This document shows positions 1-9,542 of a stretch of DNA of 64,000 nt, one piece after another. The stretch's first letter is position 1; every line of letters starts with the position of its first letter. Source of the stretch: Candidatus Endolissoclinum faulkneri L5 (GTDB lineage Bacteria > Pseudomonadota > Alphaproteobacteria > Thalassobaculales > Thalassobaculaceae). The notes under the pieces are model-generated. The model was given only the letters and a program-made list of their open reading frames with translations, did no database searches and was not told the DNA's origin. Made by a program: the position numbers and the translations under genes. The stretch is from assembly GCF_000510265.1 (NCBI RefSeq), contig NZ_CP006745.1, positions 181,444 to 245,443 on the forward strand, given 5' to 3'.

Positions 1-421
1 AATATCTCGATCACAGCAAAAAATTATATTTTGTGACATTAGAAGTTTTTAGCTTAGGCTTAAAATTTTATTAGTAGGTCGCAAATATGTTACTACCTCC
101 AAATTTCTCTGCGACGAATTATGATTAAAATTTTTTCATTCTACAGCTTGTTATCAAGTAAAAGTCTTGTGCACTTCATTGTACTACTTTTATCTTCCAC
201 GTAGATAATTTTTTATTAAAAACAGTTTGTTATTGAAATTTAAATTCCATTCAACTTTTAGCGTAAAATAATTATTTATATAATTTAATTGTGATGATAG
301 TTTATATCATTTTGTACACCTGACAAGATTAGTTGAATGATCTTTTAAAGTATAAGAAAGTTCATTTTTATTGTCTGTGTACTTACAAAAAGAAGATAAT
401 TATTAATATACTAAATCATAT
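1..421. other. Gene-free AT-rich stretch
   Basis: No open reading frame with a ribosome binding site or recognisable protein could be supported here. The stretch lies downstream of the ThyX-like gene, which reads leftward and ends at 422. No clear stem-loop with a U-tract follows that stop. Confidence 0.6.
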
Positions 422-1717
422 CTATAATTGTTTAATATTTTGCATACCTCGTCTAACATCGAGTGTATTTCTTTCTAAATCACAATGTAGCCGGATGAAA
501 GGAAACTCTGTTTTGACTGCTTTATGGAAATGATGAGCAATAGAGCGAAGGTTGGAGTGTACAGTTTTACTTGAACGTAATTCTGCTACGTATATCATCT
601 GTCGTAGATCATAAACTATTCGACATGGAACTAATAAGCCGAGCGGGAGATAGTTTTGGCGTTCTTCTTCGGTAGTTTCCAGTTTATTTGAAGCTTTGCG
701 CAGATTTATTATACGCGGAGCGATTGATATCATGGTAGATTCTGGTATATTGTTTATATACCATGGGTGAAAGCCGTACAACCAAGTTAGTAGAGGCATC
801 TCACAATAACCGTTACGATGACGCTGGATATCTCGGAAAGACCCAAAATCGAGTAAAAATCGGCATTCAAATGATGCATATGACCCTACTATCCTTGGGA
901 GTTGTTCGTATTTTGGCCTATCCGTAAAAATCCTTGGGTCCAATAAATCAATAGCACTACGATCAGCATCGCATATATACTCAAAATTTGGATAATTTTC
1001 TTGTTGTGTATGATAATAAGTTTTTAGTTTAGAGATTATCGCCCGATATGCAGATTGTTCTGGTCGATATTTCTGACTAAACGATACTGGGTATTTTTTC
1101 TTTAGTTTTGTAAGAATTATTGCCGCTGTTTCACGGGTTTCAGTTAGGGGATGTAGAGAAAGAGTTCGTAAGTGGTCTGCAGCCTGGCGCAAGTTAGTTG
1201 TCCATGAAAGTTGGGATTTTACTCCGGCAGGCAGAAATCCTCGAGAAATATCAAATGCTCTTGCTTCAAGGGTTTTTGCCCATATTTCTGCTTTAATACC
1301 ATCCGGGCAGGGATAAGCGAGAGTTAACTTTGATAGGATAGCGGAATGAACTTTGGTATAAATCTCAATCCATTCGCATATAATTGCTTTTGACTTTGTT
1401 GTACCGACCGGGTCGGTGTATCCATTATTGGAGAAATTAATGTAGCGAGTAGATGTCTCTTGGCCAAAATACAGTGGAGTATTTTGCAGTGCTTTGCAGG
1501 TTAGAATAGAAACTTCTTCTATAAAGATTGTTGTGAAGCCACAATCTCCGATTGATTCATGACCATACTCTACATAATATTTTTCCATAAACTTCTCAAA
1601 TCCACGATCTTCGACATTGGAAAGGTGATCGATGATACTCGATGCTGATCGGCTATATAGTGCTTGAAGCATGGAATTTGCTTCTGGTTTTAGGCCGTCT
1701 TCGATCAAGATTCGCAT
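422..1717 (-). CDS. Two-domain ThyX-like protein (FAD-dependent thymidylate synthase superfamily)
   Basis: This 431-residue protein resembles flavin-dependent thymidylate synthase ThyX but is about twice the usual bacterial length. Visible ThyX-like features are GHESIG (52-57), QETSTRY (86-92, matching the end of the RHR-x7-S/R signature) and a later helix region around 155-200 (SRGFLPAG, then WTTNLRQ). In this first half the Arg-His-Arg of the signature is missing (LQNTPLYFG). An intact QRHR triplet appears only in the second half (298-301), there without the following Ser and Arg. The start is supported by a GAGGGG ribosome binding site 8 bases upstream of the ATG. Canonical ThyX makes dTMP from dUMP with methylene-tetrahydrofolate and FAD. 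Whether this split-motif form does so cannot be told from sequence. It could be a non-catalytic paralogue or an enzyme with another substrate. It stands alone between gene-free flanks. Confidence 0.72.
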   Translation of the reverse strand: MRILIEDGLKPEANSMLQALYSRSASSIIDHLSNVEDRGFEKFMEKYYVEYGHESIGDCGFTTIFIEEVSILTCKALQNTPLYFGQETSTRYINFSNNGYTDPVGTTKSKAIICEWIEIYTKVHSAILSKLTLAYPCPDGIKAEIWAKTLEARAFDISRGFLPAGVKSQLSWTTNLRQAADHLRTLSLHPLTETRETAAIILTKLKKKYPVSFSQKYRPEQSAYRAIISKLKTYYHTQQENYPNFEYICDADRSAIDLLDPRIFTDRPKYEQLPRIVGSYASFECRFLLDFGSFRDIQRHRNGYCEMPLLTWLYGFHPWYINNIPESTMISIAPRIINLRKASNKLETTEEERQNYLPLGLLVPCRIVYDLRQMIYVAELRSSKTVHSNLRSIAHHFHKAVKTEFPFIRLHCDLERNTLDVRRGMQNIKQL

Positions 1718-2789
1718 TATTTAGCCCCTCTATCTTTCCATATTTTTCTGAATTTTGTTACTTGGATAACTAAATATCAAATGCATTCATAAAGTTTTAG
1801 ATGTTTTTATAGAAAACTTATTTAAATTTTTTCATAAACGGCTGTTGCTTATAAGCAGTAAATTTTAATCACAGCAGTTTATCATTTATTCCTTGTCTAC
1901 TTTTTAATGAGATATCAGTTTAAAATTTAGTTCATTAATCAGAATTTTTTAATTCTGTAGCGGGATATAAAATATTGTGTTGTTCGTATTAGTAATGTAC
2001 TAATTTATTTATATTTTAGGTAAAATCTTCTCATCGGTACTACTTGAAATTTACTTGCTGGATTTACAAAAGCAATAAATAAAATCTTAGCTGTTGTACT
2101 CAAGTTAATTTTTATGATTGACAGGTAAAATCATAAAGTGTCCTTTTTTGAAAAATTCTCGCTATTCATAAAGCAGTTTTTACTTCAAGAAAAAATTTTT
2201 TGCTTCTTGATTTTAATTACCGCGAATTTTATGAAGATTTTTGTTTTATTTATAGTGATTTTTATATAAAAAAATTGTTCTGTAGTTAATTTATACGGTT
2301 AATCATTACGCTTTTATTACATAACACTTATGTAAAATGTTTATTGATGGTTTGTTTAAATGAGAAAAATATTTTTATGGAGTTAAGTTTATTATTAAAT
2401 AATTAACTATGTAATGTTATAGTTAATTATGATATTTCGTGTTCAATTGTATTTTTATTTCTAACAAATAGTTTTAATCTAGGCGGATGAGTAAAAACTC
2501 ATTTTATAAGAATACTGTTGCTTGTTTTCAACTATTTTAGCTCATCTGTAAGCATTAAGTTTTAAACACTCTTTTGTGTTAAGATCTTGATAAGTTTTGA
2601 AATATGAATTCCTTAGTTTCTGATTGCTGCTCGTTTGAGCAAATGCTTCTAGGAATTTTGCATTCATGCTACGCGTTGTCTTTTTTAAACGGAATTATAG
2701 ATATTCTCGGATATTCGGATTTTTATGTATTTAGAATTAATTGCTTAGATGGATATTTTATTAATCAATAAGTGGAGAATATTCTTACT
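1718..2789. other. Gene-free gap upstream of hisA, with several hairpins
   Basis: No gene is supported. In related bacteria hisB and hisH usually sit just before hisA, but no remnant was recognised. The gap holds a perfect 12-bp stem with an 8-base loop (2399-2430), a 6-bp stem followed by TTTTAT (2487-2502), and a nested stem at 2185-2210 followed by TTTTAATT. The last two look like plus-strand terminators with no gene in front of them, which may mean lost genes. Confidence 0.5.
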
Positions 2790-3530
2790 GTGATTCTTTA
2801 TCCGGCAATTGACATAAATGGTGGAAAATGTGTTCGTTTGCTTCGTGGTGAAAGGAGTAGCGCTACAATATATGCCATTGATCCTGCTGCCCAAGCCAAG
2901 TATTTCCAGGATGCTGGTTGTACATACATTCACGTGGTGGATCTGGAAGGGGCTTTTTCTGGTAAAGTAGTGAACGTAGCAGCCGTGCGTTCCATATTAT
3001 CAATCGTGGATATTCCTGTGCAGTTTGGGGGTGGTATTCGAAATCGTACCCATATTGATGCTTGGATTAATGCTGGAATTAGTCGTGTTATATTAGGTAC
3101 ATTGGCTGTATCTAATCCAGACTTGGTAGCAGCTGCTTGTCGCGATTATCCAGGCATGATCAGTGTTAGTATCGATGTTCGCGGTGGCAAAGCGGCAATT
3201 CAGGGATGGACTAAAACCTCTAAACTAACTGCTAGAGATCTGGCATTAAAATTTGAGGATGCTGGTGTTGCTTCTATTGTTTTTACTGATATTGACCGAG
3301 ATGGCACTATGAAAGGGCCGAATTTTAAAGAAACTAAAATATTAGCTCAGGTATTATCAATACCGGTTATCGTTTCAGGTGGAGTGTCTTCTATTAAGGA
3401 TTTATCGAAGTTAACCAAACTGAATAGCGATGGTGTAGAAGGAGTTATTGTCGGCAGAGCACTATATGATGGCAGGATTAATTTGAATAATGCACTACGT
3501 GTACTTGCTGGAGATAATATTTTATGCTAA
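2790..3530 (+). CDS. hisA: HisA, phosphoribosylformimino-5-aminoimidazole carboxamide ribotide isomerase
   Basis: HisA performs the Amadori rearrangement of ProFAR to PRFAR in histidine biosynthesis (cytoplasmic TIM barrel). The N-terminal strand PAIDING carries the first catalytic Asp, and FTDIDRDGT carries the second. The two phosphate-binding loops are FGGGIRN and the later VSGGVSS with GVIVGRALY. The family normally begins with M-hydrophobic-hydrophobic-hydrophobic-PAID, so the GTG at 2790 is preferred. It has a GGAG 12 bases upstream. An in-frame GTG at 2772 would add six residues and lacks a ribosome binding site. The last seven bases overlap hisF, which indicates one operon hisA-hisF-hisE-HIT. 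Length (246 residues) is normal and nothing is degraded. Confidence 0.95.
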   Translation: MILYPAIDINGGKCVRLLRGERSSATIYAIDPAAQAKYFQDAGCTYIHVVDLEGAFSGKVVNVAAVRSILSIVDIPVQFGGGIRNRTHIDAWINAGISRVILGTLAVSNPDLVAAACRDYPGMISVSIDVRGGKAAIQGWTKTSKLTARDLALKFEDAGVASIVFTDIDRDGTMKGPNFKETKILAQVLSIPVIVSGGVSSIKDLSKLTKLNSDGVEGVIVGRALYDGRINLNNALRVLAGDNILC

Positions 3531-4288
3531 ATGTGCGCGTTATTCCCTGTCTAGATGTTAAGGCTGGTCGCTTAATTAAGGGGGTAAAATTTGTTGACCT
3601 GATCGATGCCGGTAGCCCGGTAACGCAGGCTAAGTTTTATAATGCCGAAGGAGCAGATGAGCTATGCTTTTTGGATGTTGTTGCTAGCCAGGAAGGTCAG
3701 CGTACGATATTTGATGTAATTGGTCTTGTTGCTGAAGAGTGCTTTATGCCGCTAATGGTGGGTGGTGGGGTGCGCAACATTGAGGATATACGCAAGCTTT
3801 TACTCATTGGAGCTGACAAGGTTGTCATTAATACTGCAGCGGTGAACAATCCAGAGCTTGTTCGCCGCGCAGCAAACAAGTTTGGCAGCCAGTGCATTAC
3901 AGTTGCCATTGATGCTAAGCGCACGATTGGTGGTAGGTTTAGTGTTTTTACGCACTCCGGCCATCAGCCTACTGGTTTAGATGCTGTTGTATGGGCGCAG
4001 CAAATGGTCGAATATGGTGCAGGTGAGATTATGTTGACATCTATTGATCGCGATGGCACCAAACAAGGATTTGATATATCATTAACTAGGAGTGTCTCTG
4101 ATTCTGTACAAGTACCAGTCATTGCTTCGGGGGGGGTTGGTACACTGGATCATTTGGTGGAAGGAGTTTTTGCTGGTCATGCCAGTGCAGTGCTATCTGC
4201 TTCTATTTTTCATTCAGGTACTTACCGAATTAGCGAGGTAAAAAAAGCAATGTTTGCTGCTGGTATTGCTGTTAGACAGAGCGATTGA
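3524..4288 (+). CDS. hisF: HisF, cyclase subunit of imidazole glycerol phosphate synthase
   Basis: HisF converts PRFAR and ammonia to imidazole glycerol phosphate and AICAR. It normally works in complex with the glutaminase HisH, which supplies the ammonia. The protein has the expected length (254 residues). The first catalytic Asp is in [10 protein letters not shown] and the second in [19 protein letters not shown] and IASGGVGT are the two phosphate-binding loops. It starts seven bases inside hisA and hisE follows seven bases after its stop, so the three are surely co-transcribed. No hisH is next to it, although it is usually a neighbour. The subunit must be encoded elsewhere or the step is changed. 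Confidence 0.96.
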   Translation: MLNVRVIPCLDVKAGRLIKGVKFVDLIDAGSPVTQAKFYNAEGADELCFLDVVASQEGQRTIFDVIGLVAEECFMPLMVGGGVRNIEDIRKLLLIGADKVVINTAAVNNPELVRRAANKFGSQCITVAIDAKRTIGGRFSVFTHSGHQPTGLDAVVWAQQMVEYGAGEIMLTSIDRDGTKQGFDISLTRSVSDSVQVPVIASGGVGTLDHLVEGVFAGHASAVLSASIFHSGTYRISEVKKAMFAAGIAVRQSD

Positions 4289-4295
4289 GTATAGT

Positions 4296-4586
4296 ATGAG
4301 TAGTAGTCATGTTCTTGATCGTCTTGTTAGCACTATAGCATCGCGTCGAAACGATAACTTAGAGACGAGTTATACTGCCAGGTTATTATCAAGTGGCCCG
4401 TTGAGATCTGCGCAGAAAGTTGGAGAAGAAGCCGTTGAGGTAGCTATTGAGGCAACGTTAGGTAATAATGATACTTTGATTTCAGAAAGTGCTGATTTAC
4501 TATATCACCTATTGGTATTATGGGTCTCCATGGGAGTAAGCTCAGATGAAGTTTGGGCTAAATTAGAAGAACGCGAGAAAATTTGA
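4296..4586 (+). CDS. hisE: HisE, phosphoribosyl-ATP pyrophosphatase
   Basis: HisE hydrolyses phosphoribosyl-ATP to phosphoribosyl-AMP and pyrophosphate, the second step of histidine synthesis. The MazG-like all-alpha fold shows its metal-binding helices: KVGEEAVEVAIEA, with the paired glutamates, and ESADLLYHLLVL with the E-x2-D pattern. The 96-residue form starting at the ATG at 4296 (MSSSHVLDRL) matches the family. A longer in-frame opening from 4254 would lie inside hisF and is not needed. It is a stand-alone HisE, not fused to HisI, as is usual in alphaproteobacteria. It is the third gene of the his operon, and the HIT gene follows 63 bases later. Confidence 0.93.
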   Translation: MSSSHVLDRLVSTIASRRNDNLETSYTARLLSSGPLRSAQKVGEEAVEVAIEATLGNNDTLISESADLLYHLLVLWVSMGVSSDEVWAKLEEREKI

Positions 4587-4649
4587 ATTAAATTCGATAA
4601 AATTGCTGTTAGCCTATCAGATAAAAGATAATTACTTGGAAATTTTTAA

Positions 4650-5006
4650 ATGTGTTACGATAAAAATAATACCTTTGCTAAGATTTTGCGTGGTGATATT
4701 CCAAGCAATACTATTTATGAGGACTATTACACTCTTGCATTTAAGGATATTGATCCATGTACCCCGTTTCATGTTTTAATTGTACCTAAAGGGGATTATG
4801 TTTCTTTATCAGATTTTTCTCAGAAAGCAAGCGATTCAGAAATACTTGGTTTTGTTCGCGCCATCGGTAATATAATCTATCAATTTAATCTTGCAGAGAA
4901 AGGCTATCGTATAGTGGCCAATAGCGGCTCTGATGCCAATCAAGAAGTGTTACATTTTCATTTACATATGCTTGCCGGTAGAAAGCTTGGAAGTATGTGT
5001 AAATGA
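4650..5006 (+). CDS. HIT-family nucleotide hydrolase (HinT-like)
   Basis: This 118-residue protein is a small histidine-triad hydrolase. The triad reads H102-F-H104-L-H106 followed by MLAGRKLG, which matches the H-x-H-x-H signature and the usual GGR tail. The N-terminus (TFAKILRGDIPSNTIYEDYYTLAF) is typical of HinT/PKCI proteins. Family members cleave adenosine 5'-phosphoramidates and acyl- or aminoacyl-adenylates; the physiological substrate is unknown. A HIT gene just after hisE is a common alphaproteobacterial arrangement, so it is probably the last gene of this his operon. Confidence 0.9.
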   Translation: MCYDKNNTFAKILRGDIPSNTIYEDYYTLAFKDIDPCTPFHVLIVPKGDYVSLSDFSQKASDSEILGFVRAIGNIIYQFNLAEKGYRIVANSGSDANQEVLHFHLHMLAGRKLGSMCK

Positions 5007-5706
5007 AGGTATCTCTTATCTGCACTAAAATACTGTAAGGGTCGATATAGCATTTCGTAATTAATAAGGTTTAGCTTGCTAGATTATATATAAAAAACTC
5101 TTGTTAGTAAGAGTAGATTAAGGAGAGCAAAATTAGTAACAGTAAAAATTTTCTTTTCCCCATAGTCTAAAAATTATTTGATGTCCAGTGATGAGGATAT
5201 TAAAAGAAATTGTGTTTAACAAGACAAGTAAATTAGATTGTACTGAATCTGCTTAAAGTAGATTAAGGCAAATGATACTATTTTTAATATATTAAAAATT
5301 ATTTGCTGCTATGTTCTATACACTCATATATGCTGTTAATGATTGAAGCTATAATAATTAATTATATATTCGTATTTTCCTAATTTTTATTGTAAAATGC
5401 TACGGAATCATAATAAGATATTAAATTTAATATAATGGTGTACGGTAATTTTTTTATTAAACCAGTATTATAATACAAATTGTATTGTATCTTAGAAAAA
5501 TATTTTACTATCGAGTAGTATATAATATTTAATGAAAAATGAAAAAATCTATATATTTTGATTTTTAAAACTTATCCAAATTATTTTGATAATCTGCATT
5601 TATACAAATGTTATACTTAACTTTTATAAGATTATTCTAAGACGCTATAAAGTTAAGTCTTTGTAAAACTATAACTAAAGTATAAGCTAACCTTAGCATG
5701 TTGTAG

Positions 5707-5748
5707 TTTGCATTTTTTCACTTACTGTAGTAAGCAAGAAAATGCAAA
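5707..5748. repeat. Inverted repeat, nested hairpin
   Basis: A perfect 10-bp outer stem (TTTGCATTTT at 5707-5716 with AAAATGCAAA at 5739-5748) encloses a 5-bp inner stem CTTAC/GTAAG (5721-5725 with 5730-5734) closed by the four-base loop TGTA. A short unpaired segment lies between the two stems. No T-run follows. Confidence 0.7.
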
Positions 5749-6027
5749 GAAAATAATAAATTAAGCTTTTTAATGAAATATTAACATTACTTCAGCTAAG
5801 TAAGTCTTACTTCTTTATAGTTTGTAACTTAAACTACTATGTGTGGATAAATTTATTCTAGCTATTTGCGTTCAATTGAGCGCTTAATAATCTATATTAG
5901 CCTCATTAATCTCAATTAATTATTAATAGTTTAACTAATATAAATTAATTTTATAACGCACAATTTTAAGCCATAAAACGATTCATCGATTTGTTCTGCT
6001 GTCTGTGATCAGTTGATCTATTATGAT

Positions 6028-6047
6028 GCATGAATAATTATTCATGC
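6028..6047 (+). terminator. Orphan terminator-like palindrome
   Basis: A perfect 20-bp palindrome that can fold as GCATGAA/TTCATGC with a TAATTA loop. It is followed by GGCTGTTTTTATTT, so on the plus strand it resembles an intrinsic terminator. The nearest upstream plus-strand gene ends 1 kb earlier, so it may be left over from a lost gene. Confidence 0.5.
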
Positions 6048-6149
6048 GGCTGTTTTTATTTAGCCAGTAAGCTCATTTGTTATATTTTATGTTATTAATT
6101 TTATTATTTGCATTATGACGTAAGATACTTGTTATTATGAATCTATTTA

Positions 6150-6170
6150 TTGTGTAATTCTATTACACAA
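6150..6170. repeat. 8-bp perfect stem-loop
   Basis: TTGTGTAA and TTACACAA pair perfectly around a 5-base loop. No T-run follows on either side. Confidence 0.6.
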
Positions 6171-6442
6171 AGTTTCTGTAATAAATTAGCAACCAGCAAA
6201 AATTTTTTTTAATTTTATCACTTCAAAAGTATTGTTAATCCATTTAGATTTGAAATGATGATATAGCAATCTGTACTTAACTTTTTTTGTAAAAGTAATA
6301 GAATATATGATCTAATTATTGATTTACCCAAGGAAGGTATTGCTTTAAAATTTAAGTTAAGAACGATTATTTTTTATTATCTTTAATTTAAGCAAGACTA
6401 ATTCTTTACTCGAGGAATAAGACTGATTAGAAATCAAATTAT

Positions 6443-7249
6443 ATGTTTTTTCTATTATTTGAATTTCCAATGATTGACCCTGTTGCAATCACTATGGGTC
6501 CATTATCCATACGTTGGTATGCGCTTGCATATATCGCTGGAATAATTATCGGTTGGCAATATGTACTCTATCTGATTAAAAGTTATTCTATTGTATTCGA
6601 GACTAAGTTGCTCGATAGTCTTCTGTTCTACGTTACTTACGGTGTTATTTTAGGCGGTAGGATTGGTTATGTTTTATTGTATAATTTAAATTATTACTAT
6701 TCTAATCCAGAAGAGATCTTTATGGTTTGGCGAGGAGGTATGTCTTTTCATGGAGGGGTTCTTGGTGTTGTTTTAGCTATTATACTTTTTGCTCGCAAGG
6801 CTAAAATCTCTATTTTTATTATTGGTGATTTAGTAGCTTCTGCTACACCAATTGGTTTATTCTTTGGTCGCATTGCTAACTTTATAAATGGCGAATTATT
6901 TGGTCGCGTAGCACCTGATTTACCTTGGGCAATGATTTTTCCTATTGCCGGCGATATTCCACGACATCCTTCCCAAATATATGAAGCCATTTTGGAGGGA
7001 ATAGTGCTATTTATTCTTGTTCGAGGAGTGAAGATCAGAAAACAAAATCCTGGAATGACTATGGCTTCTTTTTTTATTGGTTATGGCTTTGTTCGTACTA
7101 TTTGTGAATTTTTTCGTGCTCCAGACGTGCAGCTTGGCTTTGTTGTATCGAATATGACCATGGGACAACTCCTTAGTTTGCCGATGATATTAATTGGAGG
7201 TATTGTAATGTGTTGTGTTTCGCGGAAGGATCATTTGGACTGCAATTGA
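6443..7249 (+). CDS. lgt: Lgt, prolipoprotein diacylglyceryl transferase
   Basis: Lgt is an inner-membrane enzyme that moves a diacylglyceryl group from phosphatidylglycerol to the lipobox cysteine, the first step of lipoprotein maturation. The family signature GRIANFINGELFG lies at residues 142-154. The conserved SFHGGVLG (101-108) holds a conserved His, and the C-terminal part has RHPSQIYEA. About seven hydrophobic segments are visible and the length (268 residues) is normal. The ATG at 6443 or the in-frame ATG at 6470 (MIDPVAI) could be the start; relatives often begin close to the second. The methyltransferase gene overlaps the end of lgt by 40 bases. Lnt, the last enzyme of the same pathway, is at 56.2-57.8 kb. 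Confidence 0.95.
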   Translation: MFFLLFEFPMIDPVAITMGPLSIRWYALAYIAGIIIGWQYVLYLIKSYSIVFETKLLDSLLFYVTYGVILGGRIGYVLLYNLNYYYSNPEEIFMVWRGGMSFHGGVLGVVLAIILFARKAKISIFIIGDLVASATPIGLFFGRIANFINGELFGRVAPDLPWAMIFPIAGDIPRHPSQIYEAILEGIVLFILVRGVKIRKQNPGMTMASFFIGYGFVRTICEFFRAPDVQLGFVVSNMTMGQLLSLPMILIGGIVMCCVSRKDHLDCN

Positions 7250-8325
7250 CGATCCTTGATTATATGAGACAAAGAGTAGAGGCTGATGGTCCAATGGCTT
7301 TGTCTGAGGTTATGAAATGTACTTTAACCCATCCGTGCTTTGGCTATTACGCAACACGTAATCCATTGGGTGCTTTAGGTGATTTTGTTACTGCACCAGA
7401 AATTAGCCAAATGTTTGGTGAGCTGATAGGTCTTTGGGCTGTAGTAAGTTGGCAGCAAATTGGATCGCCTAGAAGGTTTAATTTTATTGAACTTGGTCCA
7501 GGTAGTGGCATGATGATGAATGATGCACTACGAGCTAGTCAGTTGGTACCGGATTTTCATGTTGCTTTAGATTTGCATCTAGTTGAAGCTAGCTTAGCCT
7601 TGCGTAAGATTCAGAAGAATTCGTTAGCTGGATATGCTCCTACGTGGCATAATGATGTGTACAGTTTACCTTGCGGACCATCTATTATCATTGCGAATGA
7701 GTTTTTTGACGCTATGCCTATTACTCAGCTTGTCCGTGGTAGCTTAGGATGGCATGAAAGGCGTTTATCTTTTGATCAACAGACTAAGATGCCTATTTGG
7801 ACCGTAATGGCCGAAACAAGCCACTTGGCTAGTTTGCTTCATCCAAAAGTATTGACTACGGGGCAGGTAGGAGAAATAGCTGAGGTATCATCTTTTTCTT
7901 TATCAATAGCAGATGCTTTAGCTCGACGCTTGGTAAGCGAAGGCGGAGTAGCTTTGGTGATTGATTACGGTTATTGCAATAGTGCATTAGGCGATACTTT
8001 GCAAGCAGTTAAAAAGCATAAATTTGTTGATGTATTAGAAAATTTGGGCCAGTCAGATTTGACGGCGCATGTTGATTTTGCTGCTTTGTCTGCTGCAGTC
8101 AATAAAGCAGGTGCAATTGCTTATGGCCCGATAACACAGAGTGCTTTTTTGTTATCTTTAGGGATTATTCAACGAACGTATAATCTAATGAAAAAATCTA
8201 ATTATAAGCAAGCTCGTAGCATTGAAGCAGCAATGGTTCGTTTGATCGATTCTAAGGCAATGGGTAGCCTTTTTAAAGTCTCAGCATGGTCTGGTCGCGA
8301 GGTCAACTTGCTGCCTGGATTATGA
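7210..8325 (+). CDS. MidA/NDUFAF7-family SAM-dependent methyltransferase
   Basis: The 371-residue protein carries the MidA-family pattern: HPCFGYYATRNPLGALGDF then TAPEISQMFGELIG near the N-terminus, the SAM-binding loop ELGPGSGMMM, NEFFDAMP, and ALVIDYGY. In mitochondria the homologue NDUFAF7 methylates an arginine of complex I subunit NDUFS2. In bacteria the substrate is not settled. The GTG at 7210 is preceded by GGAGG at 7196-7200 at good spacing, so translation probably begins inside lgt and is coupled to it. TTG at 7246, which overlaps the lgt stop, is an alternative. The gene pair lgt-midA is a common alphaproteobacterial neighbourhood; a laccase-domain gene often follows but is absent here. 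Confidence 0.9.
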   Translation: MLCFAEGSFGLQLTILDYMRQRVEADGPMALSEVMKCTLTHPCFGYYATRNPLGALGDFVTAPEISQMFGELIGLWAVVSWQQIGSPRRFNFIELGPGSGMMMNDALRASQLVPDFHVALDLHLVEASLALRKIQKNSLAGYAPTWHNDVYSLPCGPSIIIANEFFDAMPITQLVRGSLGWHERRLSFDQQTKMPIWTVMAETSHLASLLHPKVLTTGQVGEIAEVSSFSLSIADALARRLVSEGGVALVIDYGYCNSALGDTLQAVKKHKFVDVLENLGQSDLTAHVDFAALSAAVNKAGAIAYGPITQSAFLLSLGIIQRTYNLMKKSNYKQARSIEAAMVRLIDSKAMGSLFKVSAWSGREVNLLPGL

Positions 8326-9542
8326 ATTTACCTCTTTTAGTCCAAAATATCATTTAACACAATAAATCAATTATTGTTGTGTATCAATATATTAGGTAAA
8401 AATCTTCACATAACTGTTATCATAATTAAAGCATTGTAAAAATTGCGTTTAAAGTAAAGTTTTGCTTGTTAAAGTTAGTTTAGATATTTTTTAGTTATTT
8501 GATACAACCAAAACTAGAAATATTCTTTTATTTTAATAAATATTCTTTCAATACTTTTTATTTAAATGATTATGTTTAAATTTGGTCTTTTGGCTTTCGC
8601 TAACGCAAAACATAAAGTAATTGATAATTACTTCACAATTTTTTACTTAGTTTTATTTAATTAACTTTTAGTCCTATCGCAACAGTAATCATGATTTAAT
8701 TTTATTAAAATTAAAAAACGGTTTTTAATTATCACTTCCTTTAGGTATCCATTAATATAGAATTAAATATTTTATTGTATAGCTTATACAAGTTAGTAAG
8801 CGAATATAATCATGGATATCATGAATTTATTGTAATATATCTGATATCATAAATTTACTGTAATATATCTATAATTAGCTGTTAATTTTTTGAACTATAT
8901 TCCAATACCGTATTGACCTATTATAGTTATTTATTTTCAATTTTGGTAAGCATATTTCTTACTTTTGCAATAGATTAATGTTTTAAAAATATTATGGTAA
9001 TTGATTATCGTCTAGGCTGGGGATGTAAGCAAGAGTAGAACATAGAATTTCTATTAATTTTTCTTTTTTTTTAGGGGCATAGTACATTTAAAATATTATT
9101 ACTTGGTTATTGTATTTCATTTCTATTTGCGAAGATTATTCAAATCTGAGCAATAACAAGCTTCTACTTTAGTTAGAACTGAACAAATATCTATTTACGC
9201 TATTTGAGAAAGTGCATTACCGGCGCGACTGGGGTTAACTTTTAATATGCATAGCCGCAAAATTCTAAAGCATAATTTGCTTTATTTTATTAAATAGAAG
9301 CAGAGCACTACAAGAGTGTAGCAAATCTTCTTGATTATACAATCGCTTTTTATTTGTTAAAATATAATTTAAATTGTATTTTATATAGAAATTGTATACG
9401 ATGCGCTAAATTAGATGGATGGCGGAGTTAGCTATATTATTTGCTTTAGCTTATAAAATAACGATTGTATTAAAGTAATAATGCTTTTACTTATAATGCA
9501 GTAATCATAGTATTTCATGATGCCATTCGATATCTAAAATAA
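8326..9542. other. Gene-free gap
   Basis: No gene is supported in 1.2 kb. A bulged stem-loop (8357-8382, ACACAATAA against TTATTG-T-TGT) lies 31 bases after the methyltransferase stop and could end that transcript. A two-copy direct repeat is at 8815-8870. A short GC-richer patch near 9220-9240 stands out from the AT-rich background and may be a coding remnant, but its origin cannot be recognised. Confidence 0.5.
8815..8870. repeat. Tandem direct repeat, 28 bp x 2
   Basis: Two adjacent 28-base copies (8815-8842 and 8843-8870) differ at two positions. Each begins GATATCAT and ends TAATATATCT. The tract is non-coding. Confidence 0.85.

Larger units (their letters stand above)
5007..6442. other. 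Gene-free gap with several hairpins
   Basis: No gene is supported in these 1.4 kb. Stem-loops seen are ACTCTT/AAGAGT at 5097-5114, an outer 10-bp stem (5707-5716 with 5739-5748) enclosing an inner 5-bp stem, a 20-bp perfect palindrome at 6028-6047, and an 8-bp perfect stem at 6150-6170. The sequence is otherwise low-complexity AT-rich DNA. This is probably decayed genic sequence between the his operon and lgt, but no remnant protein was recognised. Confidence 0.55.

Noticed and set aside
333-533. Short plus-strand frame overlapping the ThyX-like gene end
   Set aside because: Antisense to a supported gene and without features of its own.
2772-2789. Six extra N-terminal codons for hisA
   Set aside because: HisA proteins begin close to the PAID motif, and the GTG at 2790 has GGAG upstream while the earlier GTG does not.
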